64,000 bases of DNA from SCUD01 sp036824505. Lineage in GTDB: Bacteria > Pseudomonadota > Gammaproteobacteria > Steroidobacterales > Steroidobacteraceae. Positions 15,860 through 24,659 of the stretch are shown here, piece after piece; the stretch's first letter is position 1, and each line of letters begins with the position of its first letter. The stretch is taken from NCBI GenBank assembly GCA_036824505.1, contig DAITAA010000015.1, positions 1 through 64,000 on the forward strand. Direction: 5' to 3'. The notes beneath the pieces are model-generated. The model had not been told where the DNA came from and searched no databases. It saw only the letters and a program-made list of their open reading frames with translations. The position numbers and the translations under genes are program-made.

Positions 15860-17185
15860 ATGAGCGTGGACCTCGATCTGCGCCGGCGCATCGAGCGGCT
15901 GTTGTTCGACCGCCATGCGCCAATGCCCGTCAAGCAGATCGAGTGGTTGCTGGGCTTCCTGCGCTATCCCTATGCATTGGTGCGCGACCTGCTGACCGGC
16001 GATTTGAATCTGCGTGCCATGGGGCTCGTATACACGACACTGCTGTCACTGGTACCGCTGTTCGTTTTCGCATTCGCCGTATTGAAGGGACTCGGCGTGC
16101 ACCGGGATCTCGAGCCGCTGCTGTTTGAATTCCTGCGCCCGATCGGCGAGCGGGCCGGCGAGCTGACCGCCCAGATCATGGCCTTTGTCGAAAGGCTGCG
16201 TGGCGGTGTGCTCGGTTCACTGGGTCTCGTATTCCTTCTGTACACCGTGGTCACGACGATCCAGAAGCTGGAGGGCGCCTTCAATTTCGCCTGGCATGTG
16301 GAGCGGCCCCGGTCCTTGATGCGCCGCATCAGCGAGTACCTGAGCCTCATGGTCATCGGGCCGGTGTTTCTAGTGGTTGCCTTCGGCCTTCTGAACGCCG
16401 TCGCCCAGCACGAGAACACGCACTGGCTCACGACCCATGAGCCGCTCGGCACGATCATCCGCGGGCTGGGCTATGCGGGTCCCTACCTGTTGGTGACCGG
16501 CGTGTTCACGTTCTTCTACGTTTTCATACCGAATACCCGCGTGCGGCTCCGGGCCGCGCTTGCCGGCGGCGTGACTGCGGGCCTGCTATGGGCCATGAGT
16601 GGGGTGATATTCGCGAAGGTCGTCGCGGTCTCGACCAATATGGTCGCGGTCTATGCCGGATTCGCGATCTTCCTCGCCGCGCTGATCTGGATCTATCTCA
16701 GCTGGCTGATCCTGCTGATCGGCGCGCAGCTCTCTTTCTACGTCCAGAATCCGCGTTACCTGCGCGCCGGCCAGGCGCCCGTGCGGCTCACAAGCTGCCT
16801 GCGCGAGCGCCTCGCGCTCAGCGTGATGCTGCTGATCGCCAGGAACTTTGTTTCCGGCACAAAGCCCTGGCGGCTACGGGGTCTCGCGGAACAGCTGGAG
16901 GTGCCGGGTTCCGCACTGGAATCCGTCATCGAAGCACTGGAGCATGCCGGGCTCGTCACGACGACCGACGAGGAAGAGGTGCTGCCGGCGCGTGACCTCG
17001 AGAGCATCGGCATGCACGACATCCTGACCGCGGTGCGCGATGAACGACAATACGAGACCTGGCTGCTGTGGCGGGCCCGGACCGAGCCTGAGACTGATTC
17101 GATCGCGGACTCGGTGGAATCCGCAATCCGTGAGCGCATGGCTGGCATGACGCTGCGCGACCTCGCGAGCAGCAGGACCCCCTAG
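15860..17185 (+). CDS. YihY/BrkB family inner-membrane protein
   Basis: The 441-residue protein has the YihY family core of about six membrane helices (LVYTTLLSLVPLFVFAFAV, GSLGLVFLLYTVVTTIQKLEGAFN, FLVVAFGLLNA, LLVTGVFTFFYVFIPNTRV, WIYLSWLILLIGAQLSFYVQNPR). A C-terminal soluble domain of about 120 residues resembles a winged helix (LRGLAEQLEVPGSALESVIEAL). The family was once called RNase BN; that assignment is wrong and the function is unknown. It follows purC by 21 bases. Its stop shares the tetramer CTAG with the opposing pmbA stop. Confidence 0.9.
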   Translation: MSVDLDLRRRIERLLFDRHAPMPVKQIEWLLGFLRYPYALVRDLLTGDLNLRAMGLVYTTLLSLVPLFVFAFAVLKGLGVHRDLEPLLFEFLRPIGERAGELTAQIMAFVERLRGGVLGSLGLVFLLYTVVTTIQKLEGAFNFAWHVERPRSLMRRISEYLSLMVIGPVFLVVAFGLLNAVAQHENTHWLTTHEPLGTIIRGLGYAGPYLLVTGVFTFFYVFIPNTRVRLRAALAGGVTAGLLWAMSGVIFAKVVAVSTNMVAVYAGFAIFLAALIWIYLSWLILLIGAQLSFYVQNPRYLRAGQAPVRLTSCLRERLALSVMLLIARNFVSGTKPWRLRGLAEQLEVPGSALESVIEALEHAGLVTTTDEEEVLPARDLESIGMHDILTAVRDERQYETWLLWRARTEPETDSIADSVESAIRERMAGMTLRDLASSRTP

Positions 17186-18501
17186 TCTCCCGCGATCGTC
17201 ATCTGCTCGATCAGCAGCGAGCCGCAATGGATGGAGCCGCGGCAATCCACGTCGTCGCCCAAAGCGACAATACCGCGGTACACGTCGCGCAGATTGCCCG
17301 CGACAGTGATTTCATGAACCGGCCGGTCAATGGCCCCATGCTCGATCCAGAACCCGGCCGCTCCCCGCGAATAGTCGCCGGTCACCGCATTGACGCCCTG
17401 CCCCATCATCTCGGTCACCAGCAGGCCGGTGCCGAGGCGCTGCAGCAGCGCGTCGTAGTGGAGCCTGTCTCCCTCGACCACCAGATTGTGGACACCGCCG
17501 GCATTTCCGGTCGTCGTGAGTCCGAGCTTGCGCGCGGAGTAGGCATCGAGCAAATAGCCGGTCAGCACGCCGTTCACAACCAGATCCCGGTCGCGGGTCG
17601 CAACGCCTTCGGCGTCGAATGGAGCCGAGCCCAGCGCTCCGCGCAGATGCGGCCGCTCGCGCAGCGAAATCGCCGGCGGAAAAATCTGCTGTCCCGCGGC
17701 ATCCAGCAGAAAGCTGCTGCGCCGGTACTGCGCGCCACCGCCTATGGCGCCGACGAGATGACTGATCAGGCCGCGCGCGATTTCTGGTGCAAACAGGATC
17801 GGTGCCTTGCGCGTCGGAAGCTTGCCGGCGCCAAGCCGGCCAATTGCCCGCCCGGCCGCCTTGCGGCCGACCTCCTCAACATCCTCCAGCGCCCGCCAGT
17901 CGCGTGCCGCGGTATACCAGTAATCGCGTTGCATTTCCCCGTTGGCCTGGCCGAGCACGACGCAACTGACGGTGTGCGAAGTGGACGGGTAGCCGCCGAC
18001 AAAACCATGGCTGTTGCCGAGCACGCGCAACTTGCGATGGGTTGCAACCGAGGCGCCCTCGGAATTCCGGATGCGTGGGTCCATGGCCAGGCCTGCCGCC
18101 TCGCAGCGCTTTGCAAGCTCGATTGCAGCGGGGGCATCGATATCCCAGGGATGGCAGAGGTCGAGATCGGGCAAATCGCGGGCCATCAGCCCGGCGTCCG
18201 GCAGGCCGGCGAAGGCATCCTCGGCTGTGAAGCTGGCAATCGACAGCGCCTTGGTGACGGTTTCCTCGACCGCGGACGGCGTCAGATTCGCCGTGCTCGC
18301 GGAACCCTTGCGCTGGCCGACGTAAACAGTCACACCTAGGCTGCGATCACGCTGGTATTCGAGCGTTTCCACCTCACCGAGGCGCACAGTAACCGAGAGC
18401 CCCGAGCTGACGCCCACTCCGGCCTCTGCCGCGGTCGCACCCCGCCGCTGCGCCAGCGTAATCGCCTGTTCAACGACGCTCTCCAGTTCCGGCTGTTCCA
18501 T
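17182..18501 (-). CDS. pmbA: Metalloprotease-associated protein PmbA/TldE
   Basis: PmbA (TldE) forms a heterodimeric protease with TldD that degrades unfolded peptides, matures microcin B17 and cleaves CcdA in E. coli. The 439 residues show the TldD/PmbA fold (SSGLSVTVRLGEVETLEYQRDRSLGVTVYVG) and the C-terminal NAVTGDYSRGAAGFWIEHG. As in other TldE subunits there is no HExxxH motif; TldD at 22.4 kb supplies it. It is divergent from darP over only 23 bases. Confidence 0.95.
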   Translation of the reverse strand: MEQPELESVVEQAITLAQRRGATAAEAGVGVSSGLSVTVRLGEVETLEYQRDRSLGVTVYVGQRKGSASTANLTPSAVEETVTKALSIASFTAEDAFAGLPDAGLMARDLPDLDLCHPWDIDAPAAIELAKRCEAAGLAMDPRIRNSEGASVATHRKLRVLGNSHGFVGGYPSTSHTVSCVVLGQANGEMQRDYWYTAARDWRALEDVEEVGRKAAGRAIGRLGAGKLPTRKAPILFAPEIARGLISHLVGAIGGGAQYRRSSFLLDAAGQQIFPPAISLRERPHLRGALGSAPFDAEGVATRDRDLVVNGVLTGYLLDAYSARKLGLTTTGNAGGVHNLVVEGDRLHYDALLQRLGTGLLVTEMMGQGVNAVTGDYSRGAAGFWIEHGAIDRPVHEITVAGNLRDVYRGIVALGDDVDCRGSIHCGSLLIEQMTIAGD

Positions 18502-18507
18502 ATGCGC

Positions 18508-18517
18508 ATGCTAGCAT
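18508..18517. promoter_or_regulatory. Palindromic, possibly bidirectional extended -10 element
   Basis: ATGCTAGCAT is a perfect palindrome between divergent pmbA and darP. In each direction it reads as an extended -10, TGC then TAGCAT. On the plus strand TAGCAT (18512-18517) is 7 bases before the darP ATG at 18525. On the minus strand TAGCAT (18513-18508) is 6 bases before the pmbA ATG at 18501. No -35 or ribosome-binding site fits, so both transcripts may be leaderless. Confidence 0.5.
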
Positions 18518-18524
18518 CGCCAGC

Positions 18525-19031
18525 ATGCGCCGCCGTCAGCTGCCCGGGGAGCCACCGCCTCCGACCAAGGGTGAACTGAAGCGCCAGGCCCAGACCCTGC
18601 AGGCGCTGGGCGAGCAGTTGATCGAGGCGCCGGAGGAACTGGTAGCCGGTCTCGATCTGCCGGAAAAACTCCGTGATGCCATCGAGCTCGCCCGACGCAT
18701 CACGAGTCATGGCGCGCTCGTCAGGCAGAAACTGTTCGTCGGCAAGCTGATGCGCAGGGTCGATCCGGAACCCATTCGCGCCGCACTGGAGGCTGTCAGC
18801 GAGACCGCGCGCCTCGCGACCATGCGCTTCAAGCGGGCTGAGCGCTGGCGTGACCGGCTGGTGCTGGAGGGTCAGGCGGCAATCGTCGAATTCATGGCGG
18901 AATTCCCGCAGGCGGATCGAATGACCTTGTCCCGGCTGGCAGGCGCCGCCGCGGCCGAACAGGCGAGCGGCAAGGCCGGCGGCGCGAAACGGGAATTGTT
19001 TCGGTGGGTTCGGGACCTGTTGGGTGGTTGA
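18525..19031 (+). CDS. darP: Ribosome-associated protein DarP (YjgA)
   Basis: DarP is a late 50S assembly factor. The 168-residue helical protein has the family pattern: KGELKRQAQTLQALGEQLIEAP, then LPEKLRDAIELARRITSHGALVRQKLFVGKLMR, and a C-terminal FRWVRDLL. It stands beside pmbA, as in many gammaproteobacteria. The ATG at 18525 follows the palindromic element directly and lacks a Shine-Dalgarno sequence. Confidence 0.93.
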   Translation: MRRRQLPGEPPPPTKGELKRQAQTLQALGEQLIEAPEELVAGLDLPEKLRDAIELARRITSHGALVRQKLFVGKLMRRVDPEPIRAALEAVSETARLATMRFKRAERWRDRLVLEGQAAIVEFMAEFPQADRMTLSRLAGAAAAEQASGKAGGAKRELFRWVRDLLGG

Positions 19032-19130
19032 CGCGAATCGGCGCGCCAGCACTGTCGCATTCCGGCGACGCTGCCCGTTTTGGTCGCCGCACCGACGGCG
19101 TTAGGCTGATCACGTTGCCCCAATTGTCAA

Positions 19131-19157
19131 GCATCCCCCTGATTTCGGGCATCCCCC
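19131..19157 (+). repeat. Direct repeat GCATCCCCC upstream of purE
   Basis: GCATCCCCC occurs at 19131-19139 and again at 19149-19157, 18 bases apart start to start. It lies about 75 bases before the purE -10, in the otherwise blank 19032-19243 gap. A weak hairpin (CGGCGAC 19063-19069 with GTCGCCG 19083-19089) precedes it and might end the darP transcript. No PurR-like operator is evident. Confidence 0.3.
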
Positions 19158-19228
19158 CGCGCCGCGCGACTCCCGGTCGGCACGGGGGAATTTCTATGCC
19201 AGTCCCGCGCCGGACCCCGCAATGTGCA

Positions 19229-19237
19229 TGCTAGACT
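19229..19237 (+). promoter_or_regulatory. Extended -10 element of purE, possibly leaderless
   Basis: TGC (19229-19231) is followed by TAGACT (19232-19237). The purE ATG at 19244 begins 6 bases later, where transcription would start. The expected -35 region is not conserved, which is tolerated by extended -10 promoters. Confidence 0.5.
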
Positions 19238-19243
19238 TTTGCG

Positions 19244-19735
19244 ATGAAACCGCTGGTCGGCATCATCATGGGCTCGTCATCCGACTGGGAGACCATGCGC
19301 CACTGTGCCGACCTGTTGACCGCGCTTTCTGTTCCGTTCGAAACGCGAATCGTTTCTGCCCACCGCACGCCTGACCTGTTGTTCGAGTATGCCTCGGGGG
19401 CAGCAGCGCGCGGGATCGAGGTATTGATTGCAGGCGCGGGTGGTGCCGCGCACCTCCCGGGCATGACAGCCGCCAAGACCCTCCTTCCCGTCATCGGCGT
19501 GCCGATCCAGTCGAAAGCCCTGAATGGACTCGACTCATTGCTGTCGATAGCGCAGATGCCGGCGGGCATCCCGGTCGCGACCGTGGCAATCGGCGAACCA
19601 GGCGCGAAGAACGCGGCGCTGTTTGCGGCCGCGGTCCTCGCCGGCCGTCATCCTCCGTTGATGGACTCGCTTCGCGCCTACCGCGACCGCCAGACCGCAG
19701 AAGTGCTGGCGCATCCCGATCCCGCCGGCAGCTGA
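19244..19735 (+). CDS. purE: N5-CAIR mutase (PurE)
   Basis: PurE converts N5-CAIR to CAIR. The 163 residues show the class I motifs: GIIMGSSSDWETM at the N-terminus, RIVSAHRTPD with the catalytic histidine, and IAGAGGAAHLPGMTAAKTLLPVIGVP. It is followed after 3 bases by purK, whose product makes its substrate. Confidence 0.97.
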   Translation: MKPLVGIIMGSSSDWETMRHCADLLTALSVPFETRIVSAHRTPDLLFEYASGAAARGIEVLIAGAGGAAHLPGMTAAKTLLPVIGVPIQSKALNGLDSLLSIAQMPAGIPVATVAIGEPGAKNAALFAAAVLAGRHPPLMDSLRAYRDRQTAEVLAHPDPAGS

Positions 19736-19738
19736 GTC

Positions 19739-20824
19739 ATGCACATCGGTATCATTGGCGCCGGCCAGCTCGGCCGGATGATGGCTCTTGCGGGCATTCC
19801 GCTCGGATTGCGCTTCACGATGTATGACCGCAGCCGTGACGTGCCGGGCAGCGCGGTTGCCCGGATCGTTACCGGGGAATTTGACGACCTGCGCGCGCTC
19901 CGGCGGTTCGCGAGTGCCGTTGATGTCGTGACATTCGACTGGGAGAACGTGCCGGTTGCTTCGCTGCGCGCAATTGCGAAAATCGTGCCGGTCCGGCCGT
20001 CGCCGCGCGCGCTCGAAATCGGCCAGGACCGGATTTCGGAAAAGAAGGTGTTCCAGCGACTCGGCATCCCGGTTACACCTCATGCGGCCATCAGTGACCT
20101 GCGTGGATTGCAGCGCGCGGTGACGCTGCTCGGCACGCCGGGATTGCTGAAGACACGGCGTCTTGGTTACGACGGCAAGGGCCAGGTCCTGTTGCGCCGG
20201 CCCGCCGATGCAGCCGGCGCCTGGAAAAAGCTCGCGGGCCAGGCACTGGTGTACGAACGATTCGTGCCTTTCACCCGCGAGGTATCGCTGATCGCGGCGC
20301 GCGACCGCGCCGGACGGATCGTCTTCTATCCACTCGCGGAGAATGTGCACGAGCAGGGCATCCTGGCCGAGACTCGTGCGCCATTTCGCAACGCACGGCT
20401 GCAGCGTGGCGCCGAGCGCCATCTCCGCCGGCTGCTTCAGGAGCTCGATTATGTCGGCGTCATGTGCGTCGAGTTCTTTGTCGAGCGCGGCAGGCTGGTC
20501 GCGAACGAAATGGCACCACGCGTTCACAACTCCGGCCACTGGACCATCGAGGGCGCGGAAACCAGCCAGTTCGAGAATCACGTTCGCGCGGTCGCCGGGT
20601 TGCCGCTCGGCAGCACGCGGTTGCGCGGTCATGCCATCATGCAGAATCTGATCGGTGAGCTGCCATCCGCGCGCAAGCTGCTGGGCCTGCCAGGAGTCCA
20701 CTGGCATGATTACGGTAAGTCCGCGCGGCCAGGGCGAAAACTCGGGCATCTGACCCAGATCTGCGGCACCCGCCGGGAATGCGCAGCTGCCGCGGCCCGG
20801 CTGCGGCGCCTCGCCGGCCGCTGA
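19739..20824 (+). CDS. purK: N5-CAIR synthetase (PurK)
   Basis: PurK is an ATP-grasp enzyme that carboxylates AIR to N5-CAIR. The 361 residues show IGIIGAGQLGRMMALAGIPLG at the N-terminus, VTFDWENVP, KTRRLGYDGKGQ, YERFVPFTREVSLIAAR, and the C-terminal NEMAPRVHNSGHWTIEGAETSQFENH region that holds magnesium and substrate ligands. It forms a purEK operon. Confidence 0.97.
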   Translation: MHIGIIGAGQLGRMMALAGIPLGLRFTMYDRSRDVPGSAVARIVTGEFDDLRALRRFASAVDVVTFDWENVPVASLRAIAKIVPVRPSPRALEIGQDRISEKKVFQRLGIPVTPHAAISDLRGLQRAVTLLGTPGLLKTRRLGYDGKGQVLLRRPADAAGAWKKLAGQALVYERFVPFTREVSLIAARDRAGRIVFYPLAENVHEQGILAETRAPFRNARLQRGAERHLRRLLQELDYVGVMCVEFFVERGRLVANEMAPRVHNSGHWTIEGAETSQFENHVRAVAGLPLGSTRLRGHAIMQNLIGELPSARKLLGLPGVHWHDYGKSARPGRKLGHLTQICGTRRECAAAAARLRRLAGR

Positions 20825-20847
20825 GCGGAGCCCGCAAACCGCCCGTA

Positions 20848-20856
20848 TGCTAGCCT
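20848..20856 (+). promoter_or_regulatory. Extended -10-like element before the ExeA-FHA gene
   Basis: TGC (20848-20850) then TAGCCT (20851-20856) lie 10 bases before the ATG at 20867. The motif matches those ahead of purE and darP, though the gap is longer and would leave a leader of a few bases only. Confidence 0.4.
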
Positions 20857-20866
20857 TGTCATACGC

Positions 20867-22162
20867 ATGTATCTGGAACATTTCCAGCTGACCGAGCTGC
20901 CATTCCGGTTGAGCCCGGACCCGGCATTCCTTTATCTATCGAAGCAACATGCGCGCGCCAAGGCGTACATGGAGTCGACCATCTGGTTCACGGACGGCTT
21001 CGTCGTGATCACCGGCGAGATTGGCTCCGGAAAGACCACGCTGATCGAGACCTTCCTGCACGAGCTCGAGAAGGACGTGGTCGTCGCGCAGATCGCCCAG
21101 ACCCAGGTCTCGCCGACCGAATTCCTGCAGGCCGTGCTGGTCCAGTTCGGGTTCTCGCCCTTCAAGATGCGCAAGGCCGAACTGCTCGCGACCCTCAACC
21201 AGTTCCTGGTCGAGCAGTTTTCGGCGGGGCGCAGGGTGCTCCTGATCGTCGACGAGGCGCAGAATCTCTCCGGTCGCGTACTGGAGGAGATCCGGATGCT
21301 GTCGGGCGTCGAGACCACCAAGGAAAAGGTCCTCAGGATCATCCTGGCGGGCCAGCCCAGTCTCAGTGAAAAGCTGGACGCCCCGGAGATGGTCCAGCTC
21401 GTCCAGCGAGTGCGCCTGCGCTTTCACCTGACGGCAATGTCGCCGGAGGACACCCAGGCCTACGTGCTGCACCGGCTGGAAGTTGCGGGTTCGCACGGCC
21501 GGCAGATCTTCGCCGATGAAACCTATCCGGTCATCTATCGTTACACCGGCGGCGTGCCGCGCCTGATCAACACGCTTTGCGATACGGCCATGATGGGAGC
21601 CTATGCGCTCGAGATCCCGCAAATCGGCGTCGGCGAACTGCAGGCCGCGATCGAGGAACTGCAGTGGGTCGAGTTCATGTCGCGCACCAATCGCCTGCGC
21701 GCCGCGCCAGTCGTGGCGCCTGCGCTGAGGCAGGTGGGACCGGAAGAAGTTCTGGCGCGAATCATCGTCGCTCATGCCGGAGAGCGGATTGAAGAACGCC
21801 CATTGTGCATCGGGCGCATGATCATCGGCCGCACGACCCACAACGATCTGCAGATCGACAGCAAGTTCATCAGCCGCCATCATTGCCAGATCATCACGAC
21901 GGCGGATGGCAGCCTCATTGAAGACCTCAACAGCACCAATGGCATCCACATCAAGTCAAAGCGCGTCCGCAAGCACTATCTCAACGACGGCGACGTGATC
22001 GTGCTCGGCAAGCATGAAATCATGTATCTCGACGAGCGTTCAACGCGCGTCAGGGGACAGCAGCAGGCCGAGGCAACCGGTGATCAGGAAGCCATCGACG
22101 AAAACGAGGCCCACAGGGAAGAAGAGGATGGCGAGCGTGCCCCCGTGGCCGGAGCGAACTGA
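20867..22162 (+). CDS. ExeA/GspA-type AAA ATPase with C-terminal FHA domain
   Basis: The 431-residue protein starts YLEHFQLTELPFRLSPDPAFLYLS, the signature opening of ExeA-like AAA ATPases. Walker A is GEIGSGKT (50-57), Walker B VLLIVDE (124-130). The AAA part ends near residue 265. An FHA domain (about 310-385) follows: IGRTTHNDLQI, SKFISRHHCQI, and DLNSTNGI, the residues that bind phosphothreonine. The tail is acidic and low-complexity. It lacks the membrane segment and peptidoglycan-binding domain of true ExeA, so it is probably cytosolic. A role in envelope or secretion assembly is unproven. No partner kinase gene is nearby. Confidence 0.85.
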   Translation: MYLEHFQLTELPFRLSPDPAFLYLSKQHARAKAYMESTIWFTDGFVVITGEIGSGKTTLIETFLHELEKDVVVAQIAQTQVSPTEFLQAVLVQFGFSPFKMRKAELLATLNQFLVEQFSAGRRVLLIVDEAQNLSGRVLEEIRMLSGVETTKEKVLRIILAGQPSLSEKLDAPEMVQLVQRVRLRFHLTAMSPEDTQAYVLHRLEVAGSHGRQIFADETYPVIYRYTGGVPRLINTLCDTAMMGAYALEIPQIGVGELQAAIEELQWVEFMSRTNRLRAAPVVAPALRQVGPEEVLARIIVAHAGERIEERPLCIGRMIIGRTTHNDLQIDSKFISRHHCQIITTADGSLIEDLNSTNGIHIKSKRVRKHYLNDGDVIVLGKHEIMYLDERSTRVRGQQQAEATGDQEAIDENEAHREEEDGERAPVAGAN

Positions 22163-22390
22163 TCAGTCGTCGTCGTCTTCGAAAGCCGTGCCGTAGCGGC
22201 GCTTCTGGATCCGGTAATCGCGCCGTTTCAGCGTGAGTACCAGCCCCGTGACCACCGCGATCAGCCCGAATACGGTCGCGGCGTCGGACCAGACTGCCGC
22301 GCGCCACAGGAATGACGCCGCACAGGCACCGACGCCGATCAACATGTAGACATAGGGCAACGATTCATAGACCGAGCGTGACAGGCGCAT
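22163..22390 (-). CDS. Small two-helix membrane protein, unknown
   Basis: A 75-residue protein from ATG 22390. Two hydrophobic segments are evident, YVYMLIGVGACAASFLW near 13-29 and TVFGLIAVVTGLVLTL near 39-54, followed by a basic stretch (KRRDYRIQKRRYG) and an acidic end (FEDDDD). By the positive-inside rule both ends would be cytoplasmic. It follows tldD by 11 bases and is probably in the same operon. I do not recognise the family. Confidence 0.7.
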   Translation of the reverse strand: MRLSRSVYESLPYVYMLIGVGACAASFLWRAAVWSDAATVFGLIAVVTGLVLTLKRRDYRIQKRRYGTAFEDDDD

Positions 22391-22401
22391 CAGTGCATCA
22401 C

Positions 22402-23844
22402 TCAGGCGGTACCGCCGACAGTCAGCGCATCGATGCGCAGCGTCGGCTGACCGACACCGACCGGCACGGTCTGGCCATCCTTTCCGCAGCTCCCGATGCC
22501 GTCGTCAAGCGCCAGGTCGTTGCCGACCATGCTGACGCGGGTCAGCACATCCGGCCCGTTGCCGATCAGCGTCGCGCCCTTGACCGGCGCAGTAATGCGG
22601 CCATCCTCGATCAGGTAAGCCTCGCTGGCCGAGAATACGAACTTGCCCGATGTGATATCCACCTGCCCGCCGCCGAAATTGACGGCATACAGACCGCGCT
22701 TCACGGAGCGGATGATCTCCTGCGGATCGTGCGGCCCCGCCAACATATAGGTATTGGTCATGCGCGGCAGCGTCGAATGCGCGAATGACTCGCGCCGCCC
22801 GTTGCCGGTCGGCTGCATGCCCATCAACCGCGCATTCAGCTTGTCCTGCAGATAGCCTTTCAGCACGCCATTCTCGATCAGCGTCGTGCAGGACGTCGGC
22901 GTTCCCTCATCATCGACATTCAGCGAGCCGCGCCGGCCTGGCAATGTTCCATCGTCGACGACCGTGCAGAGCGGCGACGCCACCTGTTCGCCGATGCGGC
23001 CCGAGAACGCCGAAGTACCGCGGCGGTTGAAATCACCCTCGAGCCCGTGGCCAATTGCCTCGTGCAGCAGCACGCCGGGCCAGCCCGGTCCCAGCACGAC
23101 GGTCATCGTGCCGGCCGGCGCCGGTACCGACTCGAGGTTCACCGTTGCCTGCCGCACCGCTTCACGCGCAAGCCGCATCGGGCGGTCGTCCGCAATGAAT
23201 TCTTTCAGTGAGTGACGGCCGCCGGCGCCCGCATAACCCTGCTCGCGGCGCCCGTCCTGTTCGACGATGACCGAGACATTCATGCGCACCAGCGGTCGCA
23301 TGTCGGCGGCCAGCGTTCCGTCGCTCGCGGCGACCAGCACGATCTCGTGCACGGCCATCAGACTGGCGACGACCTGCTTCACGCGCGGATCGAGCGAGCG
23401 CGCGTTGCGGTCGAGCTGGGTCAGCAGCGCGACCTTGTCGGCATCAGCCAGCGAGGCGATCGGGTCGTCCGGCAGGTACAGCCGCCGGCCATCGACCGAC
23501 TTCCAGGCCTGCACCTGGCCGCCGCCGCCCTCGCGCGCGATCGCGCGGGCCGCACGTGCCGCTTCCATCAAGGCGGCCGGTACCACTTCATCGGAGTAGG
23601 CAAAGCCGGTGCGTTCCCCCGCCATCGCGCGCACTCCGACACCCTGCTCTATGCCGTGGCTGCCTTCCTTGACGATACCGTCCTCCAGTGCCCAGTGTTC
23701 TTCGCGGGCAAGCTGGAAATAGAGGTCGCCCGAATCGACGGCGGCACCGAGCAGCGAGCCGAGCGCCCGCTCCAGGCGCCCTTCGTCGAGGCCCGATGGC
23801 GCGAGGATCAGTTCGCGCGCGCGCTGCAACGCATTCGCGCTCAC
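22402..23844 (-). CDS. tldD: Metalloprotease TldD
   Basis: TldD is the catalytic subunit of the TldD/PmbA protease. The 480-residue protein carries the zinc motif HEAIGHGLEGD with H261, E262 and H266. It also shows the family segments GHGLEGDFNRRGTSAFSG, DDGTLPGRRGSLNVDDEG and RMTNTYMLAG. It begins with GTG 23844 in a GTGA overlap with the nitrilase gene. PmbA is encoded separately at 17.2 kb. Confidence 0.96.
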   Translation of the reverse strand: MSANALQRARELILAPSGLDEGRLERALGSLLGAAVDSGDLYFQLAREEHWALEDGIVKEGSHGIEQGVGVRAMAGERTGFAYSDEVVPAALMEAARAARAIAREGGGGQVQAWKSVDGRRLYLPDDPIASLADADKVALLTQLDRNARSLDPRVKQVVASLMAVHEIVLVAASDGTLAADMRPLVRMNVSVIVEQDGRREQGYAGAGGRHSLKEFIADDRPMRLAREAVRQATVNLESVPAPAGTMTVVLGPGWPGVLLHEAIGHGLEGDFNRRGTSAFSGRIGEQVASPLCTVVDDGTLPGRRGSLNVDDEGTPTSCTTLIENGVLKGYLQDKLNARLMGMQPTGNGRRESFAHSTLPRMTNTYMLAGPHDPQEIIRSVKRGLYAVNFGGGQVDITSGKFVFSASEAYLIEDGRITAPVKGATLIGNGPDVLTRVSMVGNDLALDDGIGSCGKDGQTVPVGVGQPTLRIDALTVGGTA

Positions 23845-24659
23845 CCAAGCACCCGGTGATCAAGGGCCGGAAAGCTCTGGCGCGTGGCCAGCTGCTGCGC
23901 GCGGTCAAGCGCGGCGAGCACCAGGCCGCTGCCGCGTGGCAGGCGCTGCAGCACGCGACCCCAGTAGTCCGCGATCAGGCTGTCACCATAGGTTTCCCGG
24001 CCATTCTCGTGGATTCCGGTCTGCGCGGCGGCAATCACGAATGAAAGGTTTTCGACAGCACGGGCGCGCAGCAGCACTTCCCAATGCGCACGGCCAGTCG
24101 GACCTGTGAATGCAGATGGCACGCTGAAGATCTCGGCTCCCTCGGAAACCAGACGGCGGTACAGCTCGGGGAAGCGCAAATCGTAGCACACGGTCAGTCC
24201 GAGCCGCCCCGCTGGGGTGTCGATCGTGACCGGTTGCGAACCGGGGAAGGCATTGGCCGATTCCCGATAGCCCTCGCGGCCGCCTGGAAGGTCGACGTTG
24301 AACAGATGGATCTTGTCATAGCGCGCGACCCGCCTGCCGCCTGCGTCGTAGACGATGCAGGCATTCGCCGGCCGTGCCTCGCCGGTAACGGCAATTGGCT
24401 GCGTACCGGCCACGATCCAAATCCCGAGTTCCCGCGCCGCAGTCGCGATTGCCCGTTGCACGGGGCCGTCGCCGTCAGCTTCGACGACTTCGCGACGTTC
24501 GGCTTCGTTGCGTCCCATGAAGGAAAAATTCTCGGGCAGCACGGCCACGCAGGCGCCGCCCTCACGGGCTTGTTCCAGCAGCCGCCGCGCCGTGTCCAGG
24601 TTGCTGGCGACATTCGCAACCGAAGTCATCTGTACTGCCGCGACGATTGGCTGGATCAT
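23841..24659 (-). CDS. Carbon-nitrogen hydrolase (nitrilase superfamily, Nit1-like)
   Basis: The 272-residue protein has the nitrilase triad: E43 in LPENFSFMG, K116 in RYDKIHLFNVDLPGG, and C158 in GLTVCYDLRFPELYR. The KIHLFNVDL and CYDLRFPEL signatures place it with Nit1/NitFhit-type enzymes, some of which hydrolyse deaminated glutathione, a metabolite-repair role. It sits between yhdP and tldD with 4-base overlaps on both sides, a common proteobacterial order. Substrate is inferred only by family. Confidence 0.88.
   Translation of the reverse strand: MIQPIVAAVQMTSVANVASNLDTARRLLEQAREGGACVAVLPENFSFMGRNEAERREVVEADGDGPVQRAIATAARELGIWIVAGTQPIAVTGEARPANACIVYDAGGRRVARYDKIHLFNVDLPGGREGYRESANAFPGSQPVTIDTPAGRLGLTVCYDLRFPELYRRLVSEGAEIFSVPSAFTGPTGRAHWEVLLRARAVENLSFVIAAAQTGIHENGRETYGDSLIADYWGRVLQRLPRGSGLVLAALDRAQQLATRQSFPALDHRVLG

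Noticed and set aside
19032..19243. Riboswitch or PurR operator before purE
   Set aside because: No purine riboswitch core or PurR-like box could be recognised; the apparent leaderless start leaves no 5' leader for a riboswitch.
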